The translations under genes and the position numbers were made by a program. From NCBI GenBank assembly GCA_026421135.1, contig JAPKCR010000070.1, positions 1-8,213 of the forward strand: DNA of 8,213 nucleotides, read 5' to 3'. Origin of the DNA: Sulfitobacter sp. Lineage in GTDB: Bacteria; Pseudomonadota; Alphaproteobacteria; Rhodobacterales; Rhodobacteraceae. The notes below the pieces were generated by a model, which had not been told where the DNA came from, made no database searches, and saw only the letters and a list, made by a program, of their open reading frames with translations. Shown here in pieces: positions 4,447-8,213 of this stretch (position 1 is its first letter; each line of letters starts with the position of its first letter).

Positions 4447-6999
4447 ATGCGCGACGCTGCCCCAGAAACGATATACCTCGCCGATTACACGCCATTCGGC
4501 TTTATTATCGACAGCGTTGCCCTTCACTTTGATCTGGACCCTCATAAGACTCGCGTCAAAAGCACCGTCGCCTTTCGGCCTAACCCGGATGCCACTGATC
4601 GCACTTTCTTTTTGCATGGCGAAAAGCTGAACTTGATCAGCGCCAAAATCGATGGCAATCCCGTAACGCCCGACGTGACGCCCGAGGGTCTGACCTGCGC
4701 CGTGCCCAACGCACCGTTCGTCTGGGAAAGCGAGGTCGAGATTGACCCGACCGGCAACACGGCTCTTGAGGGGCTGTACATGTCGAAAGGCATGTATTGC
4801 ACCCAATGCGAGGCCGAAGGTTTTCGCAAGATCACCTATTACCCCGACCGCCCCGATGTGATGGCGGTGTTCACTGTAACCATCAACGGGCCGCATCCGG
4901 TGTTGTTGTCCAACGGCAACCCCATCAGCGCAGGTGAACATGCCGCCGAATGGCATGACCCGTGGCCCAAGCCTGCCTATCTGTTCGCATTGGTCGCAGG
5001 CGATCTGATCGCCCACCCCGGCAGTTTCACAACCAAATCCGGCCGCGAGGTGACGCTGAACCTGTATGTGCGCCCCGGCGACGAGGGCAAATGCGCCTTC
5101 GGTATGCAGGCTTTGAAAGACAGCATGAAATGGGACGAAGAGGTTTATGGCCGCGAATACGACCTTGATCTGTTCAATATCGTTGCCGTCGATGATTTCA
5201 ACATGGGCGCGATGGAAAACAAGGGGCTGAACGTCTTCAACTCCTCTGCCGTATTGGCGTCGCCCGAAACTTCGACTGATATGAATTTCGAACGCATCGA
5301 AGCGATCATCGCGCATGAGTATTTCCACAACTGGACCGGCAACCGCATCACCTGCCGCGACTGGTTCCAACTTTGCCTGAAGGAAGGGCTGACTGTCTTC
5401 CGCGACAGCCAATTCACCTCTGACATGCGCTCGGCCCCTGTGAAACGCATCAGCGATGTGATCGACCTGCGCGCGCGCCAATTCCCCGAGGACCAAGGCC
5501 CGCTGGCCCACCCCGTGCGCCCCGAAAGTTTTCAGGAAATCAACAATTTCTACACCGCTACCGTCTATGAAAAAGGTGCCGAAGTTATCGGCATGCTCAA
5601 ACTGCTGGTCGGGGACAAGGCTTATTCAGACGCGCTTGACCTGTACTTTGACCGCCACGACGGTCAAGCCTGCACCATCGAAGACTGGCTCAAGGTGTTC
5701 GAGGACACCACTGGCCGGGACCTGAACCAGTTCAAACGCTGGTATTCCCAAGCGGGCACCCCTCGTCTTTCGGTGACCGAAGATTGGGATCACGGCAAAC
5801 TGACGTTGAACTTTAAACAGCATACCCCGCCCAGCGCCACCACGCCTGACCCGCTGCCCCAAGTGCTGCCCATCGCCGTGGGCCTGATTGATCAGGATGG
5901 CGATGAGGTCGAAGAGACTAACGTTCTTGAGATGACCAAGGCCGAACAAAGCTTTGTCTTTGATAACCTCGGCACGCGTCCCATTGTTTCGATCCTGCGC
6001 GGCTTTTCCGCCCCCGTGGTGCTGACCCAAGACCTGACGGACGCCGACCGCGCTCACCTGCTGGCCTATGACACCGATCCGTTCAACCGTTGGGAACAGG
6101 GACGCATTTTGGCGCGCACCTCACTGTTGGCGATGATCCTTGAGGGCAAGAAACCCAACAAAGACTGGCTCAAAGGCATCCGCGCCGTGATCAGCGACGA
6201 GCATCTTGATCCAGCCTATCGCGCGCTCATGCTGGGGTTGCCCTCGCAATCCGATCTGGCGCGCGCTTTGGCCGAAGACGGCCATACCCCTGACCCTGAC
6301 ATCATCTATGCCGCTGTCGAAGCAACCCGCGACGCCATGGCGAAATCCTATGCCAATCTGGTGCCGACACTTTACATGCGCCACACGGTGACGGATGACT
6401 ACGAACCCAATGCCGCGCAATCCGGTAAACGGTCCCTCGCCAACGCGGCCATGTCCCTGCTGACCCGCACAGACGACGGTGCCATGGCGAAAAAGCAATA
6501 CGACGCTGCCGATAATATGACACAGCAGCTAAGCGCCTTGGCGAACCTGATCCGAGCGGGCAAGGGCAGCGGCACGGTGAAAGCATTCGAGGCGCAGTGG
6601 AAAGATGACCGTCTGGTGATGGACAAATGGTTCGGCCTGCAAGTCATGGAAGCCGACCCAGAAGAGGCCCACGAGGTCGTCGAAACCCTAACCAAACACG
6701 CAGACTTTAATTGGAAAAACCCCAATCGGTTCCGCTCGGTGCTGGGGTCCTTTGCCGCCCATCATGCCGGTTTCCACCATGCATCTGGCGCAGGATATCG
6801 CCTGTTTGCTGATTGGCTCATCAAGCTTGATCCATTGAACCCGCAAACCACGGCCCGGATGAGTTCGGCCTTCCAAACCTGGAATCGCTATGATGCAGAC
6901 CGACAGGCGTTGATCAAAGCCGAACTAGACCGCATTCTCGCGCAACCTGACCTGTCGCGCGATACAACCGAAATGCTGACCCGCATCAGGGGGGCCTAA
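4447..6999 (+). CDS. pepN: Aminopeptidase N (M1 family)
   Basis: This cytoplasmic zinc aminopeptidase removes N-terminal residues from peptides in the last steps of protein turnover. The 850-aa length is close to E. coli PepN (870 aa). The order is an N-terminal beta domain with the substrate-anchoring CTQCEAEGFR (Gln120, Glu122), the exopeptidase motif GAMEN at 254-258, and the zinc site HEYFH (His290, Glu291, His294). The third ligand Glu313 follows in LKEGLTV, and the catalytic Tyr374 in TATVYEKG. A small beta domain and a long helical C-terminal domain (from about residue 540) complete it. Residue roles are by correspondence with E. coli PepN. The frame is open further upstream, but ATG 4447 is right: AAGGA precedes it by six bases, the protein aligns with the family from there, and the extension is antisense to the small membrane gene. 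It is followed after three bases by a dehydrogenase gene, suggesting co-transcription. Confidence 0.98.
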   Translation: MRDAAPETIYLADYTPFGFIIDSVALHFDLDPHKTRVKSTVAFRPNPDATDRTFFLHGEKLNLISAKIDGNPVTPDVTPEGLTCAVPNAPFVWESEVEIDPTGNTALEGLYMSKGMYCTQCEAEGFRKITYYPDRPDVMAVFTVTINGPHPVLLSNGNPISAGEHAAEWHDPWPKPAYLFALVAGDLIAHPGSFTTKSGREVTLNLYVRPGDEGKCAFGMQALKDSMKWDEEVYGREYDLDLFNIVAVDDFNMGAMENKGLNVFNSSAVLASPETSTDMNFERIEAIIAHEYFHNWTGNRITCRDWFQLCLKEGLTVFRDSQFTSDMRSAPVKRISDVIDLRARQFPEDQGPLAHPVRPESFQEINNFYTATVYEKGAEVIGMLKLLVGDKAYSDALDLYFDRHDGQACTIEDWLKVFEDTTGRDLNQFKRWYSQAGTPRLSVTEDWDHGKLTLNFKQHTPPSATTPDPLPQVLPIAVGLIDQDGDEVEETNVLEMTKAEQSFVFDNLGTRPIVSILRGFSAPVVLTQDLTDADRAHLLAYDTDPFNRWEQGRILARTSLLAMILEGKKPNKDWLKGIRAVISDEHLDPAYRALMLGLPSQSDLARALAEDGHTPDPDIIYAAVEATRDAMAKSYANLVPTLYMRHTVTDDYEPNAAQSGKRSLANAAMSLLTRTDDGAMAKKQYDAADNMTQQLSALANLIRAGKGSGTVKAFEAQWKDDRLVMDKWFGLQVMEADPEEAHEVVETLTKHADFNWKNPNRFRSVLGSFAAHHAGFHHASGAGYRLFADWLIKLDPLNPQTTARMSSAFQTWNRYDADRQALIKAELDRILAQPDLSRDTTEMLTRIRGA

Positions 7000-7002
7000 G
7001 AC

Positions 7003-7737
7003 ATGCGCCCAATCTTGCTTATCACTGGTGCCTCTGCGGGGATCGGTGCCGCCTGTGCGCGGCTCGCAGCAGCCACTTATGATCTGGCGTTGAACTACCG
7101 GTCAGATACCGCAGGGGCCAAAGCGGTCGCTGCACAGGCCGAAGCCCAGGGTGCGCGCACCCTGCTGTGCCAAGGCGATGTGGCCGACCCTGCCGATGTG
7201 GCGCGCATCTTTGATCAGATCGACAATCACTACGGTCGTCTTGATGCGCTGATCAACAACGCGGGCATCGTCGACAAGATCGGCACCGTCGCCCAGATGG
7301 ACCACGCTCGCCTGAAACGTATGTTCGACGTCAATGTGATCGGTGCGATGATGGTGGCCCAAGCAGCTGCCAAACGTATGCAAGCCCAAGGCCACGGGGC
7401 AATCGTCAACATGGGGTCCATCGCGGCACGGCTGGGCTCTGCCAATGAATTCGTCGATTATGCCGCCTCCAAAGCCGCGATTGACGCGTTCACCAAAGGT
7501 CTCGCGAATGAGCTCGCTCCCGAAGGCATCCGCGTCAATGCGATCCGCCCCGGCCTGATCGAAACTGAAATCCACGCCAAAGCTGGCGCACCTGATCGTG
7601 CACAAACCCTTGCGAAAAACATCCCGATGCAGCGCACAGGCACCGCGGTTGAAGTTGCCAGCGCGACGTTGTTTTTGCTCTCTGATGCGGCCAGCTATAT
7701 CACGGGCACCACTTTGGATGTCAGCGGCGGACGTTGA
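7003..7737 (+). CDS. SDR family NAD(P)-dependent oxidoreductase, YgfF-like
   Basis: This 244-aa classical short-chain dehydrogenase has a complete active site. The cofactor-binding TGASAGIG is at residues 8-15, NNAG at 85-88, and the catalytic set Asn111, Ser139, Tyr153, Lys157 lies in the YAASK context. Asn31-Tyr32-Arg33-Ser34 after the second strand, with the Arg, suggests NADP(H) preference. The closing segment SYITGTTLDVSGGR is typical. Phrases such as EFVDYAASKAAID, IRPGLIETEIHAKAGAPDRA and NIPMQR recall E. coli YgfF, whose physiological substrate is poorly defined; FabG-type ketoacyl reduction is less likely but shares the fold. ATG 7003 lies three bases after the pepN stop, with AGGGGGG (6988-6994) at the end of pepN as ribosome site, so translation is probably coupled. 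Its TGA overlaps the next ATG. The link between a dehydrogenase and PepN appears positional rather than metabolic. Substrate unknown. Confidence 0.94.
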   Translation: MRPILLITGASAGIGAACARLAAATYDLALNYRSDTAGAKAVAAQAEAQGARTLLCQGDVADPADVARIFDQIDNHYGRLDALINNAGIVDKIGTVAQMDHARLKRMFDVNVIGAMMVAQAAAKRMQAQGHGAIVNMGSIAARLGSANEFVDYAASKAAIDAFTKGLANELAPEGIRVNAIRPGLIETEIHAKAGAPDRAQTLAKNIPMQRTGTAVEVASATLFLLSDAASYITGTTLDVSGGR

Positions 7738-8213
7738 TGTCTCCGCCATACAAGTACCAGCGACAAGGGCGCAGCACAGGTGCCGTTTTACTCCTCGTTG
7801 CGATCTGGGCCATATTGATCTGCGCGTGGGCTCTGCTAGACGCAGCCCCGCTGATCATCGGGATCGTGGCGCTCTGCACCCTGCCCGCCCTCTTGGATGT
7901 GATTAGAAACCCTTCTTCAGGCCTATGCCTTGGCCAAGATAACCTTAGTTGGCACAGCGGCCCACGCACAGCCGACATACCTCTTTCAGAAATCAGCGGG
8001 GTCCGCCTCGATACGAGGTTGGATTTTTCCGTTCGCGCTACAGTCGTCTTGAACAACGGCCGCAAAATCCGGATTCCATTTGAGGCAACACCGCCCCATC
8101 AGGATTTCAAACGCGCGCTGAACGCTCAAAACATCAAAACCGAACGCCATCATTTCAGCCTTCGGCAGGGAAATCTAGGAGCAAGAGAAGCCGGGGGTCA
8201 TTGCCGGAGGCTG
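7737..8213 (+). CDS. Two-helix membrane protein with C-terminal soluble domain, incomplete at window end
   Basis: The frame opens at ATG 7737, which shares its A with the TGA of the dehydrogenase gene (TGATG overlap), and stays open for 159 codons to the last base. No stop is seen. Residues about 17-34 (VLLLVAIWAILICAWALL) and 37-54 form a transmembrane hairpin separated by DAAP. A soluble domain of about 80 residues follows, with strand-like segments (DNLSWHSG, IPLSEISGVRL, SVRATVVLNNGRKIRIPF). This layout resembles small bacterial proteins with a pleckstrin-like domain behind a membrane hairpin, but I cannot name the family. Translational coupling to the dehydrogenase and third place after pepN suggest one operon. 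Residues from about 143 on (QGNLGAREAGGHCRRL) read less like the rest, so the true end may be near or a small frameshift may exist. A GGAGG at 8206-8210 may be the ribosome site of a following gene. Confidence 0.72.
   Translation, partial: MSPPYKYQRQGRSTGAVLLLVAIWAILICAWALLDAAPLIIGIVALCTLPALLDVIRNPSSGLCLGQDNLSWHSGPRTADIPLSEISGVRLDTRLDFSVRATVVLNNGRKIRIPFEATPPHQDFKRALNAQNIKTERHHFSLRQGNLGAREAGGHCRRL

Noticed and set aside
4402..5511. Long minus-strand open frame (369 codons) opposite pepN
   Set aside because: It lies wholly antisense to the conserved catalytic half of PepN, is rich in His/Arg/Val/Gly as expected for a GC-biased shadow frame, and shows no family motif.
7102..7749. Minus-strand open frame (215 codons) opposite the dehydrogenase gene
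   Set aside because: It is a shadow of a complete SDR gene with all motifs on the plus strand.
1..8213. Mobile elements, CRISPR arrays, tRNA/rRNA genes or a defence or toxin-antitoxin system
   Set aside because: No transposase or integrase motif, no regularly spaced repeats, no tRNA-like cloverleaf and no defence-family domain were seen; the genes are tightly packed housekeeping types.

Overview
The window is a compact, GC-rich stretch of ordinary bacterial chromosome. It carries seven well-supported protein genes and one doubtful small ORF. The protein set suggests an alphaproteobacterium, most likely of the Rhodobacteraceae/Roseobacter group: a G-type malate synthase beside a GlcG-like protein, a full-length gammaproteobacterial-style PepN, a DUF2256 zinc ribbon, and GC-biased third codon positions. 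That placement is inferred from protein character and codon use, because no rRNA or other marker gene is present.

Left part (1-4343), mostly on the minus strand. A doubtful plus-strand ORF (57-239) meets a class-I glutamine-amidotransferase-like (peptidase C26) hydrolase (236-1012) tail to tail. Upstream of the hydrolase on the same strand are a GlcG/HbpS-family protein (1091-1513) and malate synthase G (1587-3749). Reading in transcription order, malate synthase comes first, then the GlcG-like protein, then the hydrolase. A perfect GC hairpin sits just after the malate synthase stop. The malate synthase leader holds an AT-rich 23-bp inverted repeat directly upstream of a plausible promoter, and this is the best regulatory signal in the window. 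Further upstream on the minus strand are a 49-residue DUF2256 zinc-ribbon protein (3856-4005) and a 79-residue single-pass membrane protein (4104-4343), separated by a hairpin that could be a terminator.

Right part (4447-8213), plus strand. A 103-bp divergent intergenic region separates the small membrane protein from pepN (aminopeptidase N). PepN is followed after 3 bp by a YgfF-like short-chain dehydrogenase. That gene overlaps by one base a two-helix membrane protein whose frame runs off the window end. The tight spacing points to one transcript.

Functionally, malate synthase condenses glyoxylate with acetyl-CoA, so the left cluster fits use of glycolate, glyoxylate or C2 compounds. The C26 hydrolase may clear gamma-glutamyl amides, but its substrate is not shown here. 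The right cluster is peptide turnover plus two genes of unknown purpose. I found no mobile element, CRISPR array, tRNA, rRNA or defence-type system. The window looks like housekeeping sequence, with several small features that are easy to overlook rather than a new multi-gene system.
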